Shown here piece by piece: positions 38,291 to 50,651 of a DNA stretch of 64,000 bases; position 1 is the first letter of the stretch, and each line of letters opens with the position of its first letter. The notes under the pieces were generated by a model. It was not told the DNA's origin, made no database searches, and was given only the letters and a program-made list of their open reading frames with translations. A program made the position numbers and the translations under genes. This DNA comes from Acrasis kona (taxonomy: Eukaryota; Heterolobosea; Eutetramitea; Acrasida; Acrasidae): the NCBI GenBank assembly GCA_026419775.2, contig JAOPGA020000167.1, positions 62,001 to 126,000 of the forward strand, given 5' to 3'.

Positions 38291-41200
38291 ATGATCAAAG
38301 TGACAATATCAGAAAATAAGGTTAGTAGATACAATGCCTTTGGTACTCATCTATTTTGAAGAACATAATAAACAAACTGAATTCTAGTGTTGATGACACA
38401 TCCTCTAATAACCAAACGCAACAATACCACTATTGTGCGTGTTGCCACGAAGTACACAATTCAGATAGATTCCTGGAAACACACTACATCGACCTACAAA
38501 CAGAAAACATGCTTAATACAGTCCTAGGCCTTCAATGGAAAGATGAAGCTACCAAACTATTTCAATTCCTTGGTACACAAGTACTAGTTTGCGATGCCTC
38601 CTACAATTTCTACAATAGAGAATACCATAACACTGCCTCAATCAGTGAACCCATCATGATGATGTCCTTGGTTGAGTCCATCAATACAAGTCACATCCGA
38701 ACATTAGAGGAGCTAAAATTTCCAACTGCGTCAGCACCACCACTGGACCAAAGTTTCTTCTCAAGCTTCTACAATCCTTTTGTAGTTGAGTCATTGAAGG
38801 TAGTGGAGCCAAAGACACAAACCACCATGCCAACGGTTGTGGAGGCTAAGGAACAGGTTTTAGACGAAGACGGTCTAGCAACAAAGCTCATTGATGAACT
38901 TATAGACTATACATTCACAACATGTGATCAAGAGTGGTTCAAGATACTTTCAAGAGCTCTGTACGTAAGAGACGATCGACTAGAATTGGGTCAATTCCTT
39001 GTATCAAATCAAAAATCAAAAACGCATTCAAAGGTTGCCTCGCAATCATTCAAAACATCCAGCTCGTCAAGTCAACCAACAGTAGCATCGGAACCATCGG
39101 ATGTGTCTACCAAGATTAATACAGCAACAAAAGGAAACGGCAACGTCAAATCTTTAATTGCAAAGTTTGAAAAGTTGGCGAAAGACAACTTTAGAGATCA
39201 ATTCGATTATCGATCAAACCGCCTTTTGAGAGATTTACAAAAACAAGCCAAAAGTAATGTACAGAACACATTTTGGAACATTTTTGATGAATACACCGGT
39301 GGGCATTTCTCATCTCTACACTCCCAAAGTATAGCAAGCATCGACACGTACATGTTTGGTTACATGTTGTCTCCATTATTGGGCGTATCACCTGTTGTGG
39401 ATATTTTCTCATCTGTTCCGGACTTGTCAAACTTGGAGTGGATGAATCAAGCCTACATGCCAGAGATGAATTTGATGGGTCCTTCATGTCATGGAATGTT
39501 CAATTCGTTGGGGTCCTACCAGCCAATGTCAGTTCCTCCGCTGGTCAATCATAGTTTCGACTTGATGATGGGTATGCCTAATCAACCATCTCTACAGTAC
39601 CAGCCTCTTGAAGAATTATCATTCGACGTGAACCTAATGGGACCTCATTCGCACTGCCTTCCAACCAAGTTTACGATTAGATTACTATCAAGGCTCGCTC
39701 ATGGGACCATCACTTCAATATGCCCCTCTTCATGGAATGCATTTTTATGGTGGTGTTGAACAATACATGAATCCAAGTGTCGGCATTCCATCTCAACCTA
39801 GCATCGGATATCAACCCTTCGAATCCTTTGTGCCCACTCTGCCCTCGATGGCGATGGTTCATCCAATCATGTTCCAAAGTAACAATCATTTACCAGAGAT
39901 GTCTCATGCCGCCCATCATGATGGATTCGTATCGACGTTAGGTTCGTTGTATAACCAAATGCAAGATGGACCTCAAGTGATGCACTTTACCATACCAGAT
40001 AACATTTGGATTCCCTCCGTTCCTCATCACCAAAATGAATCAATCGTGGTTGACAATCAAATTTCAACACAACCAACTAACGATCATGATGGAGAGCAAT
40101 CATTGTATCCCTCTAATTTGAATATTGATGGACTTAATTCTATCATGCCTCTACTTGAGATGATACAACAAGTGCCATCACAAACGTTCACGATGAGTTC
40201 ACAAGATGGAAATGTTGGATGTTATCAACGGCCTGTGGATTTGCAAAATACAATACAGCATGGATCCATGCCATTGAATCAATCATATCATACGATCTAT
40301 GATCAAGTAGTGGGAGCATCTATGCCCCAACCTGTACAGCAACAAACCTTTGAAATGCCTTCCTTGATGGAGCACGTGAACCAGACAGTGTATGAAGCAA
40401 CGAACGGCAAACAATTAGCACATGTGCAGTACGAAGCTCCCTCTACTTTACCAGTCTTGTTTGATCAACATTTGAGTTCCCCTCAGGTCAATTCATCCGC
40501 TTCGCCCATTCAACAACCATCTACACAAGCATTCACTTTGAGCGACGTATCATCAATGTTACCACCGACATCTGTTACCTTCAATAACCAACCTTTATCG
40601 CACGCAACCAATCACATTTCTCCATTAAATGTTCATCAGACACAAGAACCATCGTTGAACATTTCTAACTCATCTACTATGATAAACAAGCCAACTGTTC
40701 AATTGAGCCAATCCGTTAATGCTGAGAATATTGTTCAACAACAGTCACATAACAGCACTACATCTACAACAAATCAAATACAAACTCCCAATCAAGAGAA
40801 TACTGGTGGTCAAATTCAGTTGCAGAATCAAACTGCACAACAACCAATTCAACAAGTGAACATTGATAACCACCCAATTGTGCAAATCATATCACAACCA
40901 CCCCAACAAATTTCAAATACTGTTCAAACAAGTCAACAACAGATTATACGACCAACAGTAAATTCAATTCACGCCACACAACCATTCGATTCGATTCAAA
41001 CACAAAATCCAACCAATAACCAACATTCAATCGCACAAGATCAAAACATTCAATTCATTGATCAATCAATTCACATCTCTCCTCAATCCATCACCAATTC
41101 GCAAACTAGTCAACCATCACAATCAATCACAATTACACCTGCTGGTCCACCTCAAATCTCCAATATCAATTCCATTATTCAACCATCAAATCAATCTATT

Positions 41201-43810
41201 CAAATCACATCGAACATGAATCAGTCCAACGTGGTGAATCAAATTCATCATGATTCTGAATTGAAAGATGATCAAGTTGTTTTACATCAAAACAATATTC
41301 ATCAGGTGGTGCAACAATCACCTCAATTAGTAGCTACAAACACTCAAGATAATCTAATCATTCATCAATTGATTGATGATAAACAACAAGATGATTTACA
41401 TCAAGACGACATGGTCGCTATTCATTCAAATGTAGTATCGCTACAAGATCATCACCAACATGATTCATCCATTCAACCAATCATGCATTCTAATCATGCA
41501 CCCATCAACATGTACCAATCTAATGTTGATTCATCATTGATTCACAATAATCAATCATTGGTCATACCACCATCATCATCTTCACCAGATTCAATTAATC
41601 AAGTGGTGGTAGATATACACCCAACAATGAACATTCAAGCACCAATTATTCATGCTGCTAATCATCATCATGATAATAATACTCAACAACAAAATATTAT
41701 TAATTCTGTGGATGAATCATCCAATGTTCAAATTACTCCAATTCAACAAATCGATTCTTCCATTTCCATTCATCATCCCATTGATTTACATCATCACATC
41801 AATCAAATCGATCAACAGAATGCACAAATCACTACCAATAACATTGATCAATCTAATCATGTTGTTACGCACGTCACCCCTCAACAACCACTTCATCTAC
41901 ACAATAATGAAGATAACAAGATCGTGGTCACTGCATTGAATCCAATAACTATCAATCTAGAAACAACACAAGAAATCTCTAACAGTGATCAAATCACCAC
42001 TTGTGCAAATGAACCAATTCAATCAACAATTGCAAATCATCAGTTCAATCCACAATCCACCGTCTCACACAATGTATCACTCGCAAATTCATCCATCGTA
42101 CCATCAACGATCGACAATTCATCCACAATTACTACTTGGTCACAAGAGAATACAATCATTCCATCCACAACAACTACAAATCAATTCAACATCACCAACA
42201 ACGCTAATCATGACATTGCATTCCCAGTGATTGTTCAACCAGCAGCAGCGAATCCAACTCTAATCCAAAACATATCCATTGTTGATGTTCATAATGATCA
42301 ATCCAATATCACCACTGATGTTATTTCAGAAGATTTGATCGTGAATGCATCCAATGCATCACCTATCGTACAACAACAAATCAAATCAAACAAGAATCAT
42401 AACAATATCAACAAACCATCATTCTTTGAATCCATAAAGATGAAATTTAAAAAATCAAAAAATGATCATAATGGCATTGCTACTAATACTACAAGTACAT
42501 TAGTGATGAATACGAATCAAATTGAACAAGTGTTACCTAGGACAGAAGCAAATGCGTTCATTCCATCCTACTCTCATCAAAATGTATTACCTATTAGTAA
42601 TAATCATCAAATACCATTTGTTTGTACTGATTCTACATTCATTCCGTCCTACTCTAATCAAGATGTGCTACCTATTAATGATCAAATATCAGTTGTTTGT
42701 ACTGATTCCACATTCATACCATCCTACTCTAATCAAAATGTATTACCCATTAGTAATCAAATACCAGTTGTATGCACTGATTCTACATTCATTCCATCCT
42801 ACACTAATCAAAATGTGCTACCAATCGTATGCACCGATTCTACATTCATACCATCCTACTCTAATCAAGATGTGCTACCTATTAGTAATCAAATACCAGT
42901 TGTATGCACTGATTCCACATTCATTCCATCTCATCCACAATCAAATCAATTGCATTCCACCGCAATCATCAGCAATCTACCACCAATTACCAATCAAACC
43001 ACAACAAATGAACAACAACAACAACAACCATGTCTCATGAAAGTATTGAGCCCTGGTGCAGTTCAACCTAGTTTCGTACAAGCACTGCCCGTCAGTGAAA
43101 CCATCATCCCAACCAATGCAACCACCACCACCATTACTAATGCACCTACCACTCAACCATCAAAAATATCCAATCTAAGGATCGTATTGAATGTGATGGG
43201 TGTTGTGTTTTGGGTATTTGGTAGTATATTGAACATTGTTGGCGATGGATTGGTGTTTACTTCCAATTCAAGTGGCGCAACCAGCGCTGGTACCTTGTAC
43301 ATTATTGGATTCTCGTTGTGGATTATTGGAAGCATCGTGCACCCTGGTCTATCCACACTGCATTCCCTATTCCATTTGGAAAAGAAATATTTAGCTAGTC
43401 GCATACTGTACCTATCAGCCAGCGTGATGTTGATTTGTTCCATGATTCTATTTGTTATTGGTGCTGCTCTGTTTACTGCCGCTGCTTTTGGATTTAGTCT
43501 TGCTGCACAAGTCATATGGATCGTTGCTGCTTCATTGTGGTTGCTCTCCACGCTGGCGATGGGTGTGGATGTAATGGTGGCGATTATGATTGGTACCATT
43601 CAATTGAGAAGAGCAGTTATTGGTAGGGCCATTGGTTTTGCATTGAGTGTTGCTGCAGCAGTGTTGTTTATCATTGGTGCTGTCATGTTTAATGTGAGAG
43701 GAAATATCGCGAATGGTAATGTTGGGTTCCAGACATCAGCATCAGTGTTGTGGATTGTTGGATCTAGTGCAGTGGTTGGGTCTACTTTCGCAAATGCGAT
43801 TGCCGTGTAA
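38291..43810 (+). CDS. Giant Gln/Asn/His-rich membrane protein with tandem repeat (apparent frameshift)
   Basis: Exon 1 is 38291-38320 (ATGATCAAAGTG...), then a 41 nt intron, then a long exon from 38362. The frame used to 39759 and that used from about 39645 to 43810 differ by one base. Motif continuity (NQPSLQYQP... then FQPSLRLDYYQ, both with LMGP) shows one gene with an extra base at about 39640-39662. Total about 1800 residues. N-terminal about 130 residues have HYCACCHEVH and a WKDEATKLF segment. About 900 residues rich in Gln, Asn, Ser, His and Ile follow, prion-like in composition. Then six copies of a 25-residue repeat (42545-42935). The C-terminal 220 residues hold six or seven hydrophobic segments beginning VLNVMGVVFWVFGSIL. 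No known family. Confidence 0.65.
42545..42935 (+). repeat. Coding tandem repeat, about 75 bp unit, six copies
   Basis: Unit encodes DSTFIPSYSNQNVLPIS then NQIPVVCT. Six copies, the fourth short by about 7 codons, the first and last diverged. In-frame throughout. Repeat starts lie at about 42553, 42634, 42709, 42787, 42838 and 42913. Confidence 0.85.
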
Positions 43811-43864
43811 AAATAAACTTTTCTTGTTAAATTTATACAAATTACTATAAACTGCTGCTGTTTA

Positions 43865-44422
43865 TTATAACATTTTGACTTGTTGTTTGTCAAAAAAGAG
43901 TTGTATGTACACGCCCTTGAAATCCTCTTCAAACAATGTACGTATATTCTTATATCCTAGCTTTCTCTCTACAATTAGCTGGTAGTCGACAAATTCAGTG
44001 TTGGAAGTTGCTAACGACTTCCATGCCATGCGATTATCCTCTCTTGTTGTTATATATCCAAGAACTATCCAAGGTAATATTGCAGCAAGGATTACCATCG
44101 AAAGTGGAAATAGGTAATCATGCCTTTCTGGTATTAATGTGGGGTCAAGGATTTTTGCAAAACCAAAGAATGCATAGGTAAGGACTACAAAAGATGTGTA
44201 TATGGCGACGCGTTGTATTTCAATAGGATTCCTCTTCTTATTCGATCTTATGCATAAATCCCTTAGCTTCTTGATGTATGAATCAAATTCCGTAGGGTTG
44301 ATGCCTTTTGAAAGTAATGTTTGGTCAGAAGGCCTTCTTGTTTCTTCCTCTTTATTCAAATATATCTTAAGTGATGCGACGTTAGTGTTCTTGCATTCCA
44401 TTTCCCTAGATAAATATTCCAA
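43865..44422 (-). CDS. Unknown two-TM protein
   Basis: 185 residues (ATG at 44401 is an alternative start). A charged N-terminal region of about 65 residues, two hydrophobic segments (VAIYTSFVVLTYAFFGFAKI and FPLSMVILAAILPWIVLGYI) split by a short polar loop, then a charged tail of about 65 residues. Topology suggests both ends on the same side of an internal membrane. Not recognised. It converges on the giant gene with 54 bp between stops. Confidence 0.65.
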   Translation of the reverse strand: MEYLSREMECKNTNVASLKIYLNKEEETRRPSDQTLLSKGINPTEFDSYIKKLRDLCIRSNKKRNPIEIQRVAIYTSFVVLTYAFFGFAKILDPTLIPERHDYLFPLSMVILAAILPWIVLGYITTREDNRMAWKSLATSNTEFVDYQLIVERKLGYKNIRTLFEEDFKGVYIQLFFDKQQVKML

Positions 44423-44612
44423 AAACAGTCAAAGAGAAGTTGGTCAACTAGCGTACTTCAAGCTTAAGGAAAATGTCGTATTCTATCAGATAGCTACACA
44501 TACTCAGTAATTATACTGTCAGCACTCTCCATCACTGATACTTTTCAAGAGCACATAATAAAGACATGTTCTTTAATTTTGTAATATGTCTTAGTCAACT
44601 AATATTTTAACA

Positions 44613-44924
44613 ATGAACATGTTCAGGCCCGGAAAGATGCGCATTGAAGACAAAAAGGTAGAATGGGGATCAATGTCTTTATGGAAAAAAACAATGAGTG
44701 TCGCATCCAAATCACTAGACAATACAAAGAGCTTACTATGGCTATTCGTGCCATTCGCATTATTTGAAGGGCTTACATATCAACATCCGGAAACTCAGAT
44801 GATGCCACAGGATGAAATGACACCTGCATTAATTTTGACGAAACTCCTTTATTCAACACCTGGACCTTACATTGTAGATACCCTCTGCAAAATGATAACA
44901 GGAAAAAGTGTCCTCCCACAATAA
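44613..44924 (+). CDS. Unknown small protein with one hydrophobic segment
   Basis: 103 residues, MNMFRPGKMRIEDKKVEWGS then a basic stretch, a hydrophobic segment (SLLWLFVPFALFEGL), and a C-terminal part with PGPYIVDTLCKMI. Size and layout resemble small mitochondrial inner- or outer-membrane subunits, but nothing specific matches. No signal peptide. Confidence 0.6.
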   Translation: MNMFRPGKMRIEDKKVEWGSMSLWKKTMSVASKSLDNTKSLLWLFVPFALFEGLTYQHPETQMMPQDEMTPALILTKLLYSTPGPYIVDTLCKMITGKSVLPQ

Positions 44925-45089
44925 ACAATATTTAATATTAAATTCATTTAGTAGTATTTGTGAATAATATCATAATTCCGGAAGTACTACCACTGTGTGT
45001 TTGTGCTTGATCAAACATTCCGACGGAAGTTCTTATCAGGAATTCTAAAAAATGCAATTCCAATACAATTTTTCACACAACCTAACAAA

Positions 45090-45430
45090 ATGGTAAGACA
45101 GGAATGATGTTCATATCGTACTAATTTCAAGCGCAGTCTCGCAGATTGATCCCACTTTTCGATCGTGTTTTAGTCAAACGTATCAAACTAGACGTCAAAC
45201 CTGCACAAATCGGAGGCGTCTTTATCCCAGAATCAGCAGCAAAGAACACTGGAGATAACGCAACAGGAGAGGTTATCGCTGTCGGAGATGGTATTGAGGA
45301 CAAGAAGGCCACTTTAAAGATCGGCGACAAGGTGTTACTACCAAACTATGCAGGAGCACCAATCAAATTCAGCGGTGAGGAGTATGACATGTATAGAGAG
45401 GATGAGATCTTGGCAAAAATCGAAAATTAA
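45090..45430 (+). CDS. HSPE1: Mitochondrial chaperonin 10 (GroES/HSP10)
   Basis: Exon 1 is only the ATG (45090-45092); after a 44 nt intron, exon 2 (45137-45430) continues SRRLIPLFDRVLVKRI. The total is 98 residues, the expected size. PLFDRVLVKRI, IGGVFIPESA, GEVIAVGDG, GDKVLLPNYAG and EDEILAKIEN are GroES signatures, and the mobile loop is IGGVFIP. Co-chaperonin of HSP60 in the mitochondrial matrix; no cleavable presequence, as usual for HSP10. The use of the later AG (45136) rather than AAG at 45131 is decided by the frame, since the earlier one gives a stop. Stop lies 14 bp from that of CAMSAP. Confidence 0.95.
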
Positions 45431-45444
45431 CGATCAAATAACAA

Positions 45445-48280
45445 CTAAAGAACCTTTTTAATAGAACTTCTTTTGACAGTTTTTTTGGCTTGATGTGTTA
45501 GCACGACCCCATCCACTGTAGGCGTGAAGTCATTAACCAAAATAGAAGCAAATCTCTTCCCGGATGAGTCGTACCTAAAGAATGTACACATGTCTTTGGT
45601 TATTACTTGTGGTCCTGTTCCATGTATCTTCGAGGCACTTTTATCCGCTCCTGCGGTATCTATCGAATAGAGAGCCACATACTTTGGAGTTCTCTCGTCT
45701 CTTAACAAAATAATGTTGTGATCCGTGCTTTGGGTCCTCAACACCTCCACAACTTGTTTCTTTTCTTTTTGGTTAACTACTCCCGCAAGGCACACATAAT
45801 TAAGTGCATTTTCTATCTGCTGTTTGTTACCCTTGTTGTAACTCTTGATCCTTTCTTTATTTTTTTCGATCGCATTAAAGCCAGCAGTATTCGTTGGTGC
45901 TGTATGCGAAAGCGGGGTGGCTGGTTTTGATCCTGACTGTGGTCTTTTTACCAACTCCAACTTTTTTCTGATTTGTTCTTCAGTTAATTGATTTTGAGAA
46001 TTTGAAACTTTTTTAGTGACAGAAGTCAATTGTGATTCCTCGTGCTCTCCTTTTGGTTCAATTTTATTACGAGGGGTGATGACATTTCCTCTAGGAGAGC
46101 TAGGGGTGACCGGAGTTGATGGTGTCCGATTCTTCTTCAAAAAATCACGTATTGCATCCTGTTCAATTTTTATTCTCTCCTTTTCTAGCTTTTCTTTGAG
46201 AGTCTTCTTTTCATTCTCAATTCGCCTCTCTTGCTCCATTAACTGCATTCTTAATAAATTATTTTCTCTGTTTTTCTCCTCTAATTTTGTTCTAATATCA
46301 ACAGATTCATTTAATTTGTTCATTTTGAATGAAGGATTGTTGAATTTGGATAAATCTACTGACACCCTTGTATTCTTGGTTTGGTTGCGTTTGTTGGATA
46401 GCATCGTGGATACCGACAGATCTGTTATAGAATCATCCTTCCTAAAATGATGGGATGATACCACCGACTTTCCACTCCTCTTGTCTGCGAGTAGAGATAA
46501 ATCTCCAAATTGAGCTAGCTTTGTTTTTTCTACTTCTTTTGGTTTGGATCCTATGGATGTGATGTTTTGTTGCGAGCTAGCAACACTGTTCATCTTCATA
46601 TCACCTCCTAATGTCGAACTTGATACGGATGACTGGCCGTTGTATTCCTTAGCCATTCTAGTCATGCTGTATTGAGAGGAGTTTACGCTCACATCATCAG
46701 CAATACTCATGCTAGATACATCTTGAATGGACTCGTCGACTTTGTACCTATGATTAGTGCTGGCCGAAGAAAGAGATTCTCCCAGCAATTTCGGATTTAA
46801 TTGGAAGTGTGACATTTTGATATCAACGTTCTCCTCTTCGTAATCCTCTTCGCTAGATGGGGATGCTGGTTTTTCTTTTTGTTGATTTTTAATGTCCTTT
46901 AAGCTTTTTCTGCTTATTGATACGCTCTGATGGGAGGGAGCCATATCCACGCTCCTTTTTACCCTACTGCTTCGAAGATTGTTATGGTACGACCCTTCTT
47001 GTATCGGCTTTACTGGTCTATTAGCATCTACATCGAAAGTGTCATCCGTCCTTAATCTACTTTGAATGATAGCCAACGAAGCAGTGGAGTTGGAAACACT
47101 TTGAGAGGTTGAGCTAATGTTTGGCTTTTGGATGCTTCTAGATAAATAAACGCTTTCCTTTAGTGACTGGTTGGGTTCTTCTTTGTGTTCATCTTCGCCA
47201 TCCTCATAGACGAGTGCACAAAAGAGCTCCGAAAGGAAAACGATCAGGTTTGTTTTCAGGCTATAGTCGTGGCCCTGTGCAATCAGAATAGGATTAAAAC
47301 TACCCAGTACATTGAAGCTCTTGTCACATACGGACAAAATTGTCTGCCAATTGTAGGCCATCTGCTTGATGGTGAGATTGTCGCTCATGAAAAACTGATC
47401 GATGGAAAGTAGTTCGTTTTTGTAAGATAGGATCGATATTGCAACCGCTGTGGCATCATTTAATCCTGTCCATAAGTCTTCTAGAAGAGGAATGTCCTCG
47501 GCATCAGGATCTGATGTAGTATAGTATGCCGCAACAGTTTGGTTCAACCACATCAACAACGCATCCTCTAGGTTGTAGGGAACGTAGCACTCGTTTAGTT
47601 GATATTCTTGATTTATTGCATCGACTGCTTCCGTGATATCGTCCACCGTTAAACTCGAATCTGTGTAATGTATCATTAATGTTTCAATCAAACTTTCATG
47701 AACGGTGTCAAGGAATGGTTCGGTATTACATAATTCGACTTCAGTTATGTTTTGTTCTGTACCAGAGTGTTTTGGTTCTATGTGTTTGTTTCGGAGCCAT
47801 CGAAGAAGTACTGTGTTCGTTTGTTGCTTGGTTCCATTTCCGGACGTTATGTAACTCTATTAAAATTATTTTCTGGTTTCTTAAAAAACATACTATTATA
47901 GTTTTGGGGCTTTCTTGTAGAACTATTTCAGTTAATAGCAAGTAAGTAATTCCAGAGCTCAGCAATTGGTACATCTCTTCTTCTTCCGGTTCTATATTTT
48001 CGTCAGCGTCAGCGATGCACCCTTTGTACTCAAGCTTGAATAAATTCTGCAAAATGTTCTCCATTTGTTGATATATTGATTCAAGGGATTTTTTGGTGCC
48101 TGTTTGCATCTTGATGTACTCGACTTTTCTGTGCTGCAATACAATCTGCAGACACCATTTTACGTTAGCATAAAATTTCGACTTCATATCACTCTGGTAC
48201 ACTTTTTCGTCTTCTTTATAATCATCCGGATCATAATAGCTATCATCGGTATCTCTTTCCATCATGTAACTGCAGGTCAA
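45445..48280 (-). CDS. CAMSAP: CAMSAP/Patronin microtubule minus-end protein
   Basis: Two exons (47894-48280, 45445-47856; intron 37 nt) encode 932 residues. The N-terminal part contains a CAMSAP-type calponin-homology domain (NTVLLRWLRNKHIEPKHSGT...VELCNTEPFLDTVHESL) just after the splice join. A long Ser-rich linker follows, then a coiled coil at about residues 640-690 (ENNLLRMQLMEQERRIENEK), and a C-terminal CKK domain (about 790-932) with QQIENALNYVCLAGVVNQKE and FRYDSSGKRFASILVNDFTP. CKK binds the minus end of microtubules. CAMSAP genes are known from Naegleria, supporting a heterolobosean origin. ATG 48265 is an alternative start. Confidence 0.9.
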
Positions 48281-48320
48281 CTCTTTTACAATAAAAATGT
48301 CCTTAAATTGAAAAAATCTT

Positions 48321-49154
48321 TTATTGATTAATTGCGGAGGACATTTTATCTTTTGCTAAAGCCTCACCTCCACAACAAATATATTGAGCTCCATCACGAA
48401 TATCTTCCAAACCTTTTAAGCTTTTCCCTTGTGGGGTGACAATTTTTCTTACTGCACCGGTTGGAATGCCTACAACATTACAAGCTTGTAGGAGTTGATC
48501 AAAGGTTTTAATTTTTTTTGGCTGAACTACAAGCTTTTCCCCGCTGTGATGCTTGTCTCCGTTTCTAAAAACGTATATAACAAATGCTTTGTCGACCTGA
48601 GTACCGAAAACTTCTCCTTGCCATTTCTTTTCGACGACAGCTTTCCTTGTTGGTGAGCTCACTGTTGGTGAAGAAGGCGACTTGGAAGTTGGTTCTGTTT
48701 GTATCTTGGTATCTATGTGTTCGACAGCTTCTGCTGGGGCGATTGGTTGTTGTGTCTGCTGAACCTCTTGTATAGGAGCTTGAGTAACCAAATGCTGTGA
48801 AACTATACATGCAAGTTAGTTATGGGAGAATAATATATTACGGTTTTCTCTATCAATTTTGCCCTCACCACCAACTGCAATGTAGCTTTCTCCATTTTTA
48901 AATTCATCCATCGTCAGAATAGATTTTCCTTTTACAGTCATTAGTTTTCTAACAGGACCAGTGTTCAAGCCAACTTCCGCGCTGCATTTTTCTTTCAATT
49001 GATCCAGAGTTCTAATATTCTTTGGATTCAGTGTGATTTTGCAACCTTGATGATGTTTATCGCCATTTCTAAAGACATAAATGACTGCTGCCTTATTAGC
49101 TTGGGTGCCAAATACTTCTCCTTGCCACTTCTTCTCCACGACAGGTTTGGACAT
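48321..49154 (-). CDS. Tandem doublecortin-domain protein
   Basis: Two exons (48842-49154, 48321-48802; intron 39 nt with a TAACTAAC branch site) encode 264 residues. Two related doublecortin (DCX) domains, each with VVEKKWQGEVFGTQ, VIYVFRNGDKHH, PVRKL/AVRKI and a final GGE. They are joined by a Gln/Pro/Thr-rich linker of about 50 residues. The two are close in sequence, pointing to recent internal duplication, with about one domain per exon. DCX domains bind between microtubule protofilaments. It lies in tandem with CAMSAP on the same strand, 40 bp apart. The start at 49154 is chosen over 49184 because MSKPVVEKK is the natural domain start. Confidence 0.9.
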
Positions 49155-49205
49155 TTTAAAAAAACAATAATTATAGTCAACCAAGTATGTTTATTAAATG
49201 TTTCA

Positions 49206-50504
49206 TCACGCAACCTCTTGGTGATGAATAAAATAAATGTGGTCCATCTCACTATCATCGTTCAGCCTCCTCCTCTTCTTGCTCCATATATCTTTTTCTA
49301 ATTCGTAAAATGAACAAATGTTCAAAACACAAGGAGAAGAATCTTCACAAAAGTTACTGGCACGATTAGCAGAAGAATTCAAACAGTAGTCGTTCTCGTC
49401 TTTTCTCAACAAACTTTCGACGCTATCTTCTAACCACAATCTGTTGACAATATTTACACTAAACATTTCTTGAGCTCTCTTGACCTTGCTGGTCTTGTCG
49501 TTGGCGGCTACAACGTGTGTAATGTGGGGCCCTACCTCATCATAACACTCTGCTCCATGCTCTTCCGCAATTCTCCACAAAAAAGATGTGGACGGGTCTG
49601 ATGACCTGGAAATGAGACCACTGAACACCAGATGGACTCCTTCCAAAACACGTTTTTTTAACAATTTACGGATGTCGTTATCAGTTTTTTCGAAGGGATC
49701 GTAAAACCGTCTATGTATGGAATCTAATGTCTCTTCTAAACTTAAGAGCGCATCATCATTGTCGTCATTTACAACTGCACCGCAGCATTTAACATCCGAG
49801 TTATAACTCGAGTCTGGACAGCAGCTGCAAGAGCAGTCGAGGGAGTTGACCTCCGAATACGAATAATGGAAATGTTCGTAAGGACGCACTTGTATGAGAT
49901 TACTGAGTTCGTTCCGCCACACATCACGCCTGTCGTCAACAACAACAACCATACGCCTCATCAGGTTGTGGTAAGGTTCTAGGGTTTTTGTGTGTGAATC
50001 CGGAAAATCTTCTCTAGTTGCCACATGTTTAAATAAGGGTATTTCAGGCGTCTCGGTTGGGTAAAAATGTTTCTGTTTGGCTTCAAGTAGTGACGTGATG
50101 GCTTTGGCATATGCCCTTGTTCCCATAGTGAAGATGCTAAATTCATATCTCTTACTAAGGCTGTGGAGTAGATAATGTACATACGGTCTTGTTCTGACCA
50201 AAATCAAATCACCCTCAACGTCTATTACATTAGTGTTATTATCAAAATTTGATGAGCTTCCAGGATTGTGTGATAAAAACCTATCCACGGCAACAGGGTC
50301 GAGGGTTGTGTGTATAAGAGTGTTGTCTAAGTCAAGGACTAGGCAGAGTTTCTTGTTTTGAATCAAGGAGTCGCAGGCATTCTTCTCATTCGTGTTCGTT
50401 TTCGACATTGTGTGAGACATGATATCCTCTTCAATCATTGTCAAAAGTGAAATTAGAGCCGTATGATAGTAATTATATTCCGTTGAGTTCAACCCTGAGT
50501 TCAA
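49206..50504 (-). CDS. CTDP1: FCP1-type RNA polymerase II CTD phosphatase
   Basis: 432 residues, single exon. HAD-fold catalytic domain with LVLDLDNTLIHTT (DxDxT, both Asp present), LILVRTRPYVHYLL, FSIFTMGTRAYAKAI and VVVVDDRRDVW (DD motif). A Cys-rich insert (CSCSCC) follows, and the C-terminal region is a BRCT domain (VFSGLISRSSDPSTSFLWRI...ITHVVAANDKTSKV...NRLWLEDSV). Catalytic-BRCT order identifies FCP1, which dephosphorylates Ser2 of the RNAP II CTD. A basic KKRRR cluster near the end may be an NLS. Internal ATGs at 50438 and 50417 are possible starts. Confidence 0.9.
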   Translation of the reverse strand: MNSGLNSTEYNYYHTALISLLTMIEEDIMSHTMSKTNTNEKNACDSLIQNKKLCLVLDLDNTLIHTTLDPVAVDRFLSHNPGSSSNFDNNTNVIDVEGDLILVRTRPYVHYLLHSLSKRYEFSIFTMGTRAYAKAITSLLEAKQKHFYPTETPEIPLFKHVATREDFPDSHTKTLEPYHNLMRRMVVVVDDRRDVWRNELSNLIQVRPYEHFHYSYSEVNSLDCSCSCCPDSSYNSDVKCCGAVVNDDNDDALLSLEETLDSIHRRFYDPFEKTDNDIRKLLKKRVLEGVHLVFSGLISRSSDPSTSFLWRIAEEHGAECYDEVGPHITHVVAANDKTSKVKRAQEMFSVNIVNRLWLEDSVESLLRKDENDYCLNSSANRASNFCEDSSPCVLNICSFYELEKDIWSKKRRRLNDDSEMDHIYFIHHQEVA

Positions 50505-50651
50505 GTTGACATGAACAAGTAAAAAATAGATTTTTGCCTTTTATACCAAACAGGTCTGGGGATTCGCATCTATTATTATCAAAATGATAGTACGTAAAGC
50601 AAATGATTAGGAAAAAATTCAAATTTAATGTACACTCTAGTTGAAATGAAG

